A stretch of DNA of 64,000 bases from Entomortierella parvispora (Eukaryota > Mortierellomycota > Mortierellomycetes > Mortierellales > Mortierellaceae), in assembly GCA_963573315.1 (NCBI GenBank), contig OY752143.1, positions 2,852,001 to 2,916,000 on the forward strand, in the 5' to 3' direction. Position 1 is the first letter of the stretch. Each line of letters begins with the position of its first letter. This document shows positions 1-11,046 of this stretch, one piece after another. A program made the position numbers and the translations under genes. Below the pieces are notes generated by a model. The model saw nothing but the letters and a program-made list of their open reading frames with translations. It had not been told where the DNA came from and did no database searches.

Positions 1-313
1 CGAGGTAATTGAGCCACTCGCGTGGAGTGTGGCTCGATGTCCGTTAGGTGATAAAGGTAAATAGCTCGTATCCAATTCCTAGATGCAACCATGAAGATGT
101 ACCTCTGTCATCAAATGGTTAACAGGACCTGATGACTGACTTCGAGAAGCCCATCAATCAGCCCACTGTCTGTCGGTCATGCCGGCTGCTGCGATCCATC
201 AAAATAAAAGATGGTATCTTCAAGGTCTTTGTGCTTCTTCTCTCTTTCACTTCTTCTCCCTCGACACACTCCTCTCGATACATTCTTTTACTCATTTGTC
301 TTCCACAAAACAA

Positions 314-969
314 ATGTGCTACGGTAAGATTGAAGAGGCGCAACCATGAGAGAATTCTTTGTTCTAACTTCATTACTATTTTTTCTAGCTACCCCAAACC
401 AGACCGTTTGCCGCGTCAGTGGCTGCAACCTCCCGATTGCCATCGACGAAAAGCGAGGTATCCGTCACGGATACTGCTCCGTCAAATGTGCCCGAGCCAG
501 TGGCGAGACCATCCGCGCGGACCGTTACGCTCTTAAGGCTGGAAAGGAGCAGAAGGCTTCCTTCAAATCCAAGCCAGCAATGAGCCCCATCGAGTCACCA
601 GCCATTATCGCCTATTTCACGGCCATCGCGGAGAAAGTCAAGCAAGCGGAAGACCGTAAGCACAATACCAAAGCCAAAGGAGAGGAAGACCGGAAGCGTG
701 AAAATGTGACCAAGGAGGAGAAAGCGAAGGAGACTCTTACTCCCGAAAGCAAGGCTCTTACTCCCGAAAGCAAGGCTCTTACTCCCGAAAGCGAGGCCAA
801 GGCATCCACTGCCAACAGCCCTCAGCAGGTCCAGGGGCCCACTCTGCCCCAGCTCCAGATGCAGCAGAACGAGACCCAGGAGCTTACTCCTGTGCGTCTT
901 GTCTTGACTCCTGAAGAGAAGAGTGCGGACAACAAGGTCTTCGTCCGCTCAACCAGCAGATGCGCGTAA
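314..969 (+). CDS. Small Cys-motif hypothetical protein
   Basis: I do not recognise this gene. Two exons: 314-323 and 389-969. The intron at 324-388 starts GTAAG and ends CTAG, and the joined frame encodes 196 aa beginning MCYATPNQTVC. The first 38 residues hold C2, C11, C16, C33 and C37 in a CxxxxC...GYCSVKCA arrangement, which resembles a small zinc-binding knuckle. The remainder is charged, Lys/Glu-rich and probably disordered, with three tandem LTPES(K/E)A heptads and a Gln-rich stretch. The ATG at 314 is chosen because it brings in Cys2 directly before a good donor; the alternative ATG at 346 lies inside the intron. The gene converges on the SUB1 homologue, with about 200 bp between the two stop codons. 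Confidence 0.6.
736..798 (+). repeat. 21-bp coding minisatellite, 3 units
   Basis: Three in-frame 21-bp units encode LTPESKA, LTPESKA and LTPESEA inside the Cys-motif protein. The first two units are identical at the DNA level, so copy number may vary between strains. Confidence 0.9.
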
Positions 970-1039
970 ATGACATACTGTCTTTTGTCGTCACAGAGGC
1001 GAGCGTGCTTTCTTTCATCACAGACTCAGGAAGTCCAAT

Positions 1040-1066
1040 AAAAAAAAAAAAAAAAAAAAAAAAAAA
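1040..1066. repeat. Poly(A) tract of 27 bases
   Basis: An uninterrupted run of A directly overlaps an AATAAA hexamer (1037-1042), about 70 nt after the stop of the Cys-motif gene and between two converging genes. Confidence 0.9.
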
Positions 1067-1168
1067 GACTGAACGGTGAACAATACGGACCATGGCGAGA
1101 AAGGGGTCAAGCTCCACCGTTATATAAACTGCTAATATTCTCTTTAATGTACATGTACAAACACCGGT

Positions 1169-2010
1169 TCATTGCCTCGCACTCTTGATCGCCTTTGCGA
1201 TTTCAGGTCCAAAGTCCATGACAGCTTGGAATTGCTCCCCGGTTAAGGAAATACCCTTCTTTCCTGGCTTCGATTCTCCATTCTTGTCCTGATAATACTC
1301 GCGAATGTCGATCAAGACCATGTTCTTCCAAGGTCGAACCGTCAACCTTTTCTTTGGCCCCAGCTATCCAAGTGGATGATTGCGGAGGGTATGAGATGGA
1401 GACACATCTTAATACTTTGTCTTTCCGTGATCGGCAATTTTCACGTCCACGTCTTTACCTCAAAGAAAATTTCTCCTTCAGAGTTCCTGTTTACTGCTGC
1501 AGAAGAGGTTGATGCCTAGAAACAGAACAAAACGATGTATTAATTGGACAGTTCCATGCCAATGGCATCCTTGAGCGTCAATGTTTTCTTTCTCCTCTTA
1601 CCGCTGCGGGCTCAGATGCGGATCTCTCCTCCTTATACTCCTGTTCGTCGTACATTTCGTCCTCGTCCTGCGGCTCCTCCTTCTTCACTTTGAGTTTTTC
1701 GCTAGGTTCTCGCTTGACATCATGTTCTCTTTTGACACTGGGTTCTCTCTTGACAGCTTTTTCTTTCTTGACCGTGGCAGTATCAGGGTCCGTCTGCAGC
1801 ATCAATGGCCATAGAAGAAAACAGATAAAAAAAAGAGTCTCATTCAGTCAAAGATGCATCTGGAAATGAAGGACTTTCGCCGCGTGCTCATGACAGGCTG
1901 GCGGAAAGGCATGCAGAAAAGTAGCGCACCTTAACGCGGTATTCGCCGTCGCCGTCCTCTGGGTCCGAGTCTTGGATGACAAAGGGACGCTTCCTGTTGT
2001 TGCTGGACAT
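1169..2010 (-). CDS. SUB1: RNA polymerase II coactivator PC4/SUB1
   Basis: Four exons: 2010-1930, 1793-1602, 1515-1459 and 1363-1169. They join in frame to 174 aa. The C-terminal 70 residues are a clear PC4 ssDNA-binding domain: GEIFFELGPKKRLTVRPW, then NMVLIDIREYY, then PGKKGISLTGEQF. PC4/SUB1 proteins bind single-stranded and melted promoter DNA and act in Pol II preinitiation and re-initiation. The N-terminus starts MSSNNRKRPFVIQDSDPEDG, close to other fungal SUB1 proteins. The middle exon is Lys/Glu-rich, with repeated VKRE and VKKE tetrapeptides that fit the SUMO consensus, followed by an acidic tail (EEPQDEDE). All introns start GT and end AG and keep phase. The family call is secure. 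Confidence 0.93.
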
Positions 2011-2394
2011 GATTATCAGGGTCCTTTGCCTTGGTTCCTGTTGTTTCGTGGTGGCGTGAAGAGGCAAACTTGGACCCTTGCTTGAGTGACCCTCTTGAGT
2101 ACCAAAATTAGTAGTCACACATCTTTTCTTTTTTTTTGCCACCAAGCGCGAAGCATTCGTTGCTCCCTCAATCATGCATCCTGACCACATGTCCAGCCTG
2201 CGACTAGACCATGATCAGCAGCTCCCCGTCCTCCTTGAATTGGTACTAGAGAGTTCACATCTGCTGTAGTTGGACACTTGGAGGCTGTCGACTACTATCA
2301 TTGGGTGCAGGACACAAGTCTAGGTATGTTGACAGGTTTTCTGGTTTTATTTTGTACAATATTCAGTGGGTATATATATAAAGCCTGTATCTTT
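2011..2394. other. Intergenic: SUB1 promoter side and permease 3' end
   Basis: This 384-bp gap holds a TATATATATA run at about 2371-2380. It lies too far (about 360 bp) from the SUB1 ATG to be assigned confidently as its TATA box, and could equally belong to permease 3'-end formation. A 10-base poly(T)-like stretch sits near 2130. No gene is seen. Confidence 0.5.
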
Positions 2395-4355
2395 TCAATG
2401 CTTGCTCTCGAGCATGCTTTCGTGGATCGACTGAGCCTCGACTTGCATGTCCTCGATCTCCTTGTTGGTAGGGATAGGTCCATGACGGTCAATTATGGGC
2501 TCCGAGGACATGGGAGGGTTGTTGGGCAAGAGAGCGTTCAAGATACAACTCACGATTGCTCCCAGAGCGAACCCGGTGTCCAGGATGATGTTGACTGAGG
2601 TGATCAACGACGTCAAGAATGCAGAGTCACCATCGTAGGTAATCATGTATGTCAAGACACCAGGAACCAAAGCTGTGCCGAGACCCAAGGACATGGAGGC
2701 CGCCACAATAAAACGCTCACGACGAGTCCAGGCCAGGAAAGACAGGATACGGACACCTGAGACGACTACACTGGCAAACAAAAAGGTAGTCATGCCTCCA
2801 AGGACGGGATCCGGTAACATGAGGAACAAGGCTCCGAATTTGGAGAAGACACCCATGAGGATCAAAAAGAGACAGCACATGTAACCGGCCATGGTGTTGG
2901 CGCAACGTGTCAATGAGATGATACCGTTGTTTTGGGCATAGCAACTCATAGGCGAGTTCATCATCAGGGGCGCAAGCAGACCCGCGATACCGTCGGCAAA
3001 GATGCCGCCCTGAAGACGACTTTCGAACTCGCGACCCTCGACTGACAAGTGTGAAACCTCGCAAGAAGCCGTGATATCACCAATGGACTCGACCATCGCC
3101 AACACGTACGTGATCAGTAACGGGATGATAGCGGGCGGATACACTGAGAGTTTGTAAGTCGTTGTCCAAAGGAAAGTGACCGTAGGCGCGGCCTTGATCG
3201 AGTCCGCGGTCGTGTATCCCAAAGCGACGGCGACAATCATACCGACAATCAATCCAATGACGACCTGGGCGTTTTTCATGAACGGTGATCCAAAGAACTC
3301 GACCAACATGATCACAGAAAAGACCAGGAAACCAAGACCAATCCATTGACCCGATCCCCAAGGGGCTGCACGGGGTGCTCCGACCTGAGGACAATCAACA
3401 AACATGCCAGTGGGGGGTCGCAACAGACAGGGGCCACTTCCACCGCCCCATTGCTGCATGCCAGATGTGATCAAGTTTACTCCGATCAAGGCGACGGTGA
3501 CACCAGTGACGATTGGGGGAAAGACCTTCTTCAACAGACGAGGTGGAACAAACGACAGGATCATTGGCAGGATACTGCACACCATGCAAGTTCCGAGGTA
3601 AGCACCCCAGGCATCTGGACAGGGCTCAAAGATCTGAGTTCCAGTGGAGTCGATGCTGCTCTTACAAACCCCAGACTTGTACATGTTGGCAACGGAGGTT
3701 TGAAGAACAGGCAGGTAAATAAAACTTGTGCCGACAACTGACAAGAGACCCGTGCCCAGATAGTACTGGGTCTTGGCGAGACGGAAACGGGTGATCTGAA
3801 CCAGGGACAAGAGACCCGAGGTGATCAAGGAAGTGGAAATCATTTGAGTGCGTTCAGCAGAGGACAGATTGAGGCCGTTTGCTCCGGTGCCAGACATGAT
3901 AATGGCAGGAGTCACGATGCCAGCAATCATGGCCAACGAGTGCTGGAAACCTAGAAAGAAAGTGAGTCAAGATAGCCAGCTTAGCAAAACCTTGTGGACA
4001 CCTCATAAAAAATGAATGTCAAATTGAAGCGCTTTTAAATCTCCATCTGTTGCTTCCCGCCCGACTTACCCATGACGATGGCGAGAATAAGGGGCAGGCG
4101 ATCTTTCAGACCAAAGAAGGGTGGGATCCGAGGAACAGAGAATCCAGGAAGGGTAGGCATGCAGAGGAATCCATAGTCGTAGTCTCCGAACCAGCCAGAG
4201 CGAGTTCCAATAGATTGTTGAATTGTCTGCCAGGAAGGCAGCTTTCCAACTGTGTGTGAGAGATCAATGTCTTTTTCCTTTGTCCGATTCGCGTGCGGAT
4301 CCAGGATATAAACGGGTGATGGCGCAGGTGCCGGTTCCTGTGTGATTTCAGTCAT
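2395..4355 (-). CDS. NAT/NCS2 purine permease (UapA/UapC type)
   Basis: Two exons, 4355-4070 and 3950-2395, encode 613 aa. The splice joins IVMG to FQHSLAMIAGIVTPAI, restoring the conserved QH motif of the first membrane segment. Near residue 430 is the NAT signature QNNGIISLTR, which in fungal UapA/UapC binds xanthine and uric acid. Around a dozen hydrophobic segments follow, matching the family's usual 14-TM fold and length. The protein should sit in the plasma membrane and import purines with protons. MTEITQEP is chosen as start; an in-frame upstream Met at 4478 is possible, but a TATA-like box at 4500-4507 would leave it almost no leader. Substrate preference (uric acid, xanthine or broader) cannot be read from the motif alone. 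Confidence 0.93.
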
Positions 4356-4499
4356 AGCCAGTTGGATCGTTCTGATGAACTGGAAGGGCGCTGTGGTGTG
4401 GATTGAGGGAGAGCAGGGAGGGACAGAAGAAGTGGAGGTGAGATCGAGTCTGAGGAGAAAAAAGAAAAAAGAGGGCAAAGGAATCGATCCGATCTCTCA

Positions 4500-4507
4500 T
4501 ATTTATA
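4500..4507 (-). promoter_or_regulatory. TATA box of the purine permease gene
   Basis: TATAAATA on the minus strand, about 145 nt upstream of the permease ATG. It is followed by a pyrimidine-biased leader, a common fungal core-promoter layout. Confidence 0.55.
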
Positions 4508-6329
4508 TCAAAAAGCGCCAGTGATACAAGCCGTGGCAAACGCCTCAAACACAAGGGTCAGCGTGAAGGTGCTGTTGGACTTTGGCATGCCCTCAATTGG
4601 TAGACTCTTAAACCATCGACCGCAGTCTAGACAGCGAAGACCAACGAGTGGTCCACCCAGCCTTGCCAATACGGGAAGGAGTGCGGGGTCAAGGTTTGGT
4701 GTGCGCATGCTCTTGCGTCCACTTAGGGTCTCCGTTCGAGGTCTCCGACTGGCTGCGACCCTTTTTCACTCCTATTTGGGTGTCGGATGCTCACCACCGA
4801 GTCTTGATAATCCGGGGGCGGCACTTGCCGCCGTCAAAGGCGTAGTCAGGTGGGTGGTATTGATTGAAACACACTCAATCTCAACGGAGGCTCCACTTTT
4901 TCCACTCAAATCTTGCCTTCCTTCTTTGTTGATATCGTTGGTAGCACACGTCCATGCACGCAAACAAATCCGGACATAAAGATTGCGGGGAAGGACGACT
5001 TTATTTTCTTTTTGGTCTCTGTCAGCAAAACTCGCCATCAACCAACGACCTCCTTGGAAACCGTTAGTTCATGTTTTGCGGGGAGGATTGCTGGTCTTTT
5101 CACGATCTACTCGATCGGCTGAATTCATATTGTGAGACGGAACATATACTTCAGCCGATAGGCAACGACCTCACCTTCTTGGCATCGGGGAGGTACTCCA
5201 CGGGATGGAGAGGCGCCGGAAGATACATTGGTGGACTAATGGATCGCCATCGTATCCGCAGGTCGATCCGCCCAGCTTTGTCGGTTGAATGTTCAGTACA
5301 TGGGGTAGATGGAGCAATTGCCTGTTCAGATCAGCTTTTCCTATCAGTCCTTCCTGCCTATCTCCCAGCCGCACCCAAATGAACGTTATTAGTCTCTGTC
5401 GCCACTCCCTCTCTATCAAACAGGTGGCTGCTCAAGCATGCACATGTCGCCTCTTCGAGATTTTTTTTGTATTTAGCAGTAACAAAGTTGCCCGCTTTTC
5501 CTTCACTTTTCATTCCTGCCCCCTTTTGCTCTCTTTTTCATGTACCCTGCAGCCCTCGCATGCTTTTTCGTCTCGTTCTCCTATCTTGCTTGGGCACGGT
5601 GATGGCACTGCTTGGTCACCTGTCTGTCCCACCCGGTTGTTTTTTTTCTTGTGGAGAGACATTGTTGGTGAAACGCGATCGGGTCCGTTGCAGTAGAAAC
5701 TCTGTGTGTTCAATGCAAGTCTCTACGCGCGACTATTACTCCATTTGGAGTCCCTTTGGTCTAATGGTTTGCGGGGAAGGGATTCCTTGTCAGAGCAAAG
5801 TACTGCACGTCCGCACCATGACACGCAGAGGTAACATGCTTGAGAGCAAAGGAAATATCTGATTTCAGAGTCATCATTCCCAGTCTGCGATATCCCCGAA
5901 CATCCAGCTATTTCGCACATTTCGACCTTGCCTTCTGCTATTTGTCTTTTTCAATTCGAATTCACTTTACGAGCGGATGCTAGTCAGCCCGGTCCTTTAT
6001 TCTGCATCCTCTTGACCTAGACTCGGATTCAGAGTTATGAACATACGGCGCGAGATAGAAGCCACTATAAAAAGTACCATCTTTTCTGATCTATAGTTGA
6101 ATCGCAGTTCTCCTTGTCCCACTCACTTCTTCTTGCCGATCTATGTGTCCCAGAAGATTTTAAAGGTCATGTACAGTACAGTGAACTTACGGCCTTCGAA
6201 TCTATCCCTCCTGGCGCCTCCCTGCAGGTTTATTAGCGAGGAACGTCAAGTACAAAAATGATGGTGTTCGGTAAATGTCACACACTCAAAAGAGGTCTAC
6301 TATACGAAGAGTCCAGCCTCCAAGGATTT
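4508..6329. other. Gene-poor intergenic region
   Basis: About 1.8 kb upstream of the permease. Many short overlapping open frames occur on both strands, but none has a recognisable motif, convincing splice sites or a low-complexity-free product. I see no gene, tRNA or repeat here. Confidence 0.5.
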
Positions 6330-7535
6330 CGACATGTAACAATTAAATGAATGTATTTAAAAGACAAACAAAGCCAAACAAAGACAAAAGGGAACCAGAA
6401 TTGAGAAGGAAGAGGAAGAGGAGGCTACTGCCAACCCTGTTGGTGTGTATTTACGACTTGAGCGAAGATCTGCTCGTATTTCGAAACACTGCGGTGGCAG
6501 TGTCTTTCTTCGAAATATGAGAATGTCAATGAGCCGATGATAACTGCTCTCAGGAACTTTACCTCGTTGGACTTGGCGGACGGTATTGACAAGAGTGGGA
6601 TCTGACTTCCAAGAGTGCCTGCAGGTGGCGTTTGGAATAATGGTTGGAGTGTGAAACGGTGGCGCGTGAATCCGAGGTCCTGGGGACACCACACAAGATG
6701 GAGAAACACCGGTCCAAGATCCAGGACGGATAAAAGCGAAGTGCAGGGAAGGATTGCTGATCGAAGAGGATAAAAGGGGGTTGACGCGTGAGGGTGGTAC
6801 AGGGATTGGTACTATGCAAGGGAAATGGTAGCGAAAATCTCACTCGCATACAGAAGAAACAAAGGTGGACATGGACCGTGCAACGGAATGGAACTGGGGA
6901 ATGTGAGGGTGGGAATGCCACTCTTGAGAACGAGAAGGAAGAGAGTGCGCATGGGAGCATGAACGCATGACACACTCTAATATAAAAAGGGAGAGTGCAT
7001 GCAATGGTCAATGCATGTTCTTGTCCGTCAGATCAAAACGGGAGGGCTGTCTGCATACGCGACAGCAAATACCTGAAGCCCAGTAGTCCTAATGTAACCC
7101 TCCGCGGTCCCCACTCATCATCCCGCCGGCTTCAACTTCACCTAGTAGATCCGTGTATGTCCGTTTCGCCCATAGACTCTACACGGCCAACCCGATGTCA
7201 TCGTCTGAAGATCCACACACACCTACAAACGTGTGGACCCAGCTTGGCAACAGACACAGTGAACTTCTTCGTATTTATACACGTTTTTCCGTGACACTCA
7301 GGGCTTATGGTATCAGGAAGGAAAATGGTAAAATGGTTTCATTCGAGGATGACGCTGTCCACCAGCTGATGCGTGCATGGCGACAGCACGACGAGGGCAA
7401 GGCAGAGGAGGACCATGCACCGAGAGAAGGGTCGACACGCGCAAATCTGAACAGACAGGAAGGGCACTGATAAAAGTCAAGAATGGAGCGCGCTGATTGG
7501 CTGTTGGCTCTGCCTCCCTCCACCCTGCTCTGATC
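6330..7535 (-). repeat. Dispersed 1.2-kb repeat, copy A
   Basis: Read on the minus strand, this segment aligns over its length with copies B (27235-28341) and C (37041-38290). Shared blocks include GCCAATCAGCGCGCTCC near one end, the stretch around TCGAATGAAACCATTTTACC in the middle, and CATTATTCCAAACGCC further on. Divergence by eye is roughly a quarter of positions in the central part, with many small indels. No reading frame is conserved among the copies, so it is probably not a coding family now. A TATAAATA-like box occurs internally at about 7272-7284. I found no terminal inverted repeats, TG...CA ends or target duplications. The class (solo LTR, MITE, SINE-like or decayed gene) is therefore open. 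Confidence 0.75.
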
Positions 7536-8831
7536 TGACCAAGCTGCTTCGTCTGGCAGGACCATCCTGCGTTTATGAAGGTACCAGGCTCTCCACTCAT
7601 CTCGTGCCCACTTCCTTTCTCATTTCGCTTCTACAAGAGTTTTTCATTGTCGTCCTTACCAACAGGAGACATACACTCTCTACGTATACTAGGGACACGC
7701 CAAACTTATGGATCTTTGAAGGACCTCTCGTTTCTCTTGACGTTTAGTAGATCAGGTTGAGGTTAGCGAAAGGGTGTGGTTCTGGGACGCGTCCCTCACG
7801 CGTAGATCGTTCAAAGGTCAACCAGAGATCGAGCATACAGGAGTCATAGAGATAGCAGGAGTCAGAGGAGGATAGGAATGCAACAGACAAACCTCCTCAA
7901 GAGGTCAATGCGAATGTTTGCCTGATGAATGTGCTGTACCGTTGAGCTGGTCAAGGTTGCGACAAGAAACATCTTGGACAGCAAGAAGAATAAACACGAA
8001 GCTCAGAAAATGACTTGGCCATTGCTTGTTTCCTTCGGGTAGTTTATCATCCTGACCCTCAGGGGGGAATTGTTCTCCTGAAATCTGGGACGTTGTGGCT
8101 CAAGTGGCGCACCGCCACGCGTTCGGACCATAATAAGAGAAGATCATTAGAATTGCTCTCTTACTCATCTCTCCACCTCGTCCACCTCGTCCACCTCGAC
8201 ATCCATTGCGCTCAAGCAAACAACAACAAAGACTCAGCAGCGAGCTCTTACCAGGACCGAGATGAAAAGCTGGACAAGAAGAGAGAAGGAGGGGCAGAAA
8301 CACCCCGCGGGAGGAAGGCTCTCAAAAGTCATTATTAAAAATTTTGTGGACCATTGGACAACCACTTGAGGATGAAGCGGAAAGAGATCAATCAGGGGGC
8401 AGGCTTGGAGCTCGGGTGGTGACAACATGGGAGATAACGCTTGTGAAGAAGAACAAACGACAGGCTGGGAAAAACAACAGTTCCTGCTGGTGTCATCAGC
8501 AGATTGGGTCCTGTTAGCTCGTTTTTCGAGAGCGTCCATGGTCGTCACCTCATTGAAAGGGAGTCCAGACCGAAAGAGGATGAAGAAGAAGGTGAGCTGG
8601 CACAACTGGCAACGACTTTTTCCTTGATAGACTAAGCAAAGCACCGAGAGCACTTTTTTTTTCTCCTCCAGCGCGGTCCCTGTTCAACGTCAGGGAGATG
8701 GAATGAGAAAAAAAAAATGCTCTCAACTCTGACTATTTCAGCATCATCATCCCAACGAACCGTTTCTTTTCTTTCTTTCTTCTCTTTTTCCTTTCCTCAC
8801 TCCCTTTCCCACCCCTTCCTCCTCCCCTCCC
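7536..8831. other. Intergenic region and bestrophin promoter
   Basis: No gene is supported. It contains a short CCACCTCGT triplication at about 8174-8200. A strongly pyrimidine-rich tract runs from about 8740 to 8830, just before the bestrophin-like ATG, and is typical of fungal 5' leaders. Confidence 0.5.
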
Positions 8832-10782
8832 ATGTCGTACTTCAGGCGCCCACAAGAATACTACAGGAAGACTCAGTGGACCTACCCAGGTACTATCCCG
8901 GCACCACAGCGAGGGAGAAGGAGAATGGAGAAAGAGCCATCAACCCCTCTGGCAACAAACGACACTGTCGGAGCTTCCCCTTCACCACACAGAGAGACCA
9001 CCTCTTTCTTGCCAAGGGGAACAGGATCCTTTTGGCGTTTTGGAGAACTCGGCTACAACCAAACAACAACAACAACAGAGGGTCCGAAAACGCCTTGATC
9101 CTCGGTATCAGTTCGAAACGCGAATACTCGCTCGGATGCGGAATCAGGGATGCGACAACAGACGCAAGAGAGCAATCGGTCGATCAGGGGTGCACAAGGA
9201 AAAAAACGAGAGCGAAGAGATAGAAGAGCCAGCATCAAGTCAAGGAGAACATCACCATTGGACGTTGGCAGCTAACGGACGGTCGTTGATTTCCTCATAG
9301 ATGCCCTCCGTATTCGCGGATCGGTTATCCCCACGGTCCTTCCTGATGTCTTGATCATCACCACTTTTTCGGCCACAGTCCAGCTTGTCCAGAGTTTGCA
9401 CTTCCTCCGTTTCGACCTCTTCTTCCCAAACATTATCGGTAAGTTCCCGAAGAAGCTAGGATGTGGATGGAGAAAGGAGAAAAGGGGAAGGAGGTAGAGA
9501 AGAGCGGGATGAACCAAAGGAAGGTAGCACGAAATGTTGAAGATTGTTCTAAACGCCGCTCCCGTCTCTTCCCTGTACTTTTTTTTATAGCTGGTGCGTT
9601 GTCTGTGGTTGTTGGTTTGCTCCTGGCCTTCCGTACCAACACTGCCTATGATCGTTTCTGGGAGGGTCGCAAGTTGTGGTCAGCGTTGGATGTGCAGATG
9701 CGCAACTTTTCGCGTATGATTTGGGTTGGCATGAAGGAGACAGCTCATGATGCTAATGGATTCGTGGGTGGACCTAGCACCACCAATTTGACAGCCGCTC
9801 CTGTGAAGGCTCCTGCCGCTCCTGCAGCTCCCGCCACTGGCGCTGCTCCTAGCTCCCCTACTGGTCTTAATCTCTTTGGCCGCAACAAGTCCTCGACCCC
9901 TGATGCCTCCAAGGTCAGCTCGAACGCCACCCTTTCCGAGGCTGCCGGCGTCTCTGCCCCTGCTCATCAGCACCGCCACCATGCGGATGACCACGAGAAG
10001 ATCTTGGTCATCAGGTTATTGCTCGCTTACGCCGTCTCGGTCAAGCACCACTTGCGTCAGGAATTCGGTACCCGCTACTTTGATCTGGAATACCTTTTGC
10101 CCGAGGGCTTTGTTCCCTGCGCTGCCACGGACCGTGTCGAGATCAAGGTTCAGCACGATTCGGCCTTGGGCGACCGTTTCCGCCATTACAACGAGGATCC
10201 TTGGACTATCGATTCTGGCAATGAGGACGGACAAATGTCATTGCCTTTGGAGATTGCCTACGCTTTGTCACTCTGGATCATTGGCGAATCACGTGGAGGT
10301 AGAATCGAGGGATCTTTGGTTGGTAACCTTTTGGGATCCATTAACACCATGACTGATATCTTTACAAACATGGAGCGTATTGTCTTTACCCCTATTCCTC
10401 TCGCCTACAGCATTCATTTGTAAGTACTCTTTCCGTCCTTTCCGCTTCTCATTCTTGCCTGCTGTTTTTGGTGCTCTGCAGCATCTTGTAGGTCAACAAC
10501 TGACAGTCCCGTTTTTGTCATAATTATAGGCGCCAGGTCGTTTACTTGTACTGCTTGGCTCTTCCCTTCACTTTCATCAAGGAGTTGGGCTGGCACACTG
10601 TTACCCTGATGGCATTGGTCTCCTTCACTCTTTTCGGTATGGAGGGTATTGCTTCCGAGATCCAGAACCCCTTCGGAAAGGACTCCAACGATCTGCACAT
10701 GGACGTGTTCTGTCAGGATCTCAAGAAGGAGTTTGACTACCTCGTCAATCTCCGCAACACCGTCCCCGGTGCCCACAACTAA
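8832..10782 (+). CDS. Bestrophin-like anion channel (UPF0187/RFP-TM family)
   Basis: Four exons: 8832-8889, 9301-9438, 9591-10419 and 10530-10782. Phase is kept throughout and the product is 425 aa. Family features seen in order: an N-terminal membrane segment (VIPTVLPDVLIITTFSATV), then the hallmark LLLAFRTNTAYDRFWEGR, a long soluble middle, and C-terminal hydrophobic segments ending FGMEGIASEIQNPFG. Bestrophin-type proteins form chloride or anion channels in plasma or organelle membranes. Residues about 110-175 are an Ala/Pro/Ser-rich, probably disordered insertion (APVKAPAAPAAPATG) absent from compact relatives. The first intron is long (411 nt) for this window, and the 58-nt first exon is the least certain part. 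Two hydrophobic stretches in exon 4 complete the domain. Confidence 0.85.
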
Positions 10783-11046
10783 ACGGGAGAAGATAGACCT
10801 CAATGGACTTTTCTTCCAACTATCTATTTAACTTGTTTCCTATAAAAATGAAGAGTATCCTTTTTTTTTTACACCTCAAGTGGAACTGGAAGGATGTGTT
10901 GAAAAGAAAAGAAAGTGCGTCAAGCCCAGCATTTTTGGTTTATTGTATCCGTAGTATTTTGAAAATGAAAGGGTGTGGTATGTTATGAGGGGATGGGGAA
11001 TGGGTTCATGAAAGTGGGAAACAAGTTATAGAAAGTTCCAAAAAGT

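Noticed and set aside
2371-2380. TATATATATA as SUB1 TATA box
   Set aside because: About 360 bp from the ATG with no evidence of a long leader; equally consistent with 3' processing of the permease transcript.
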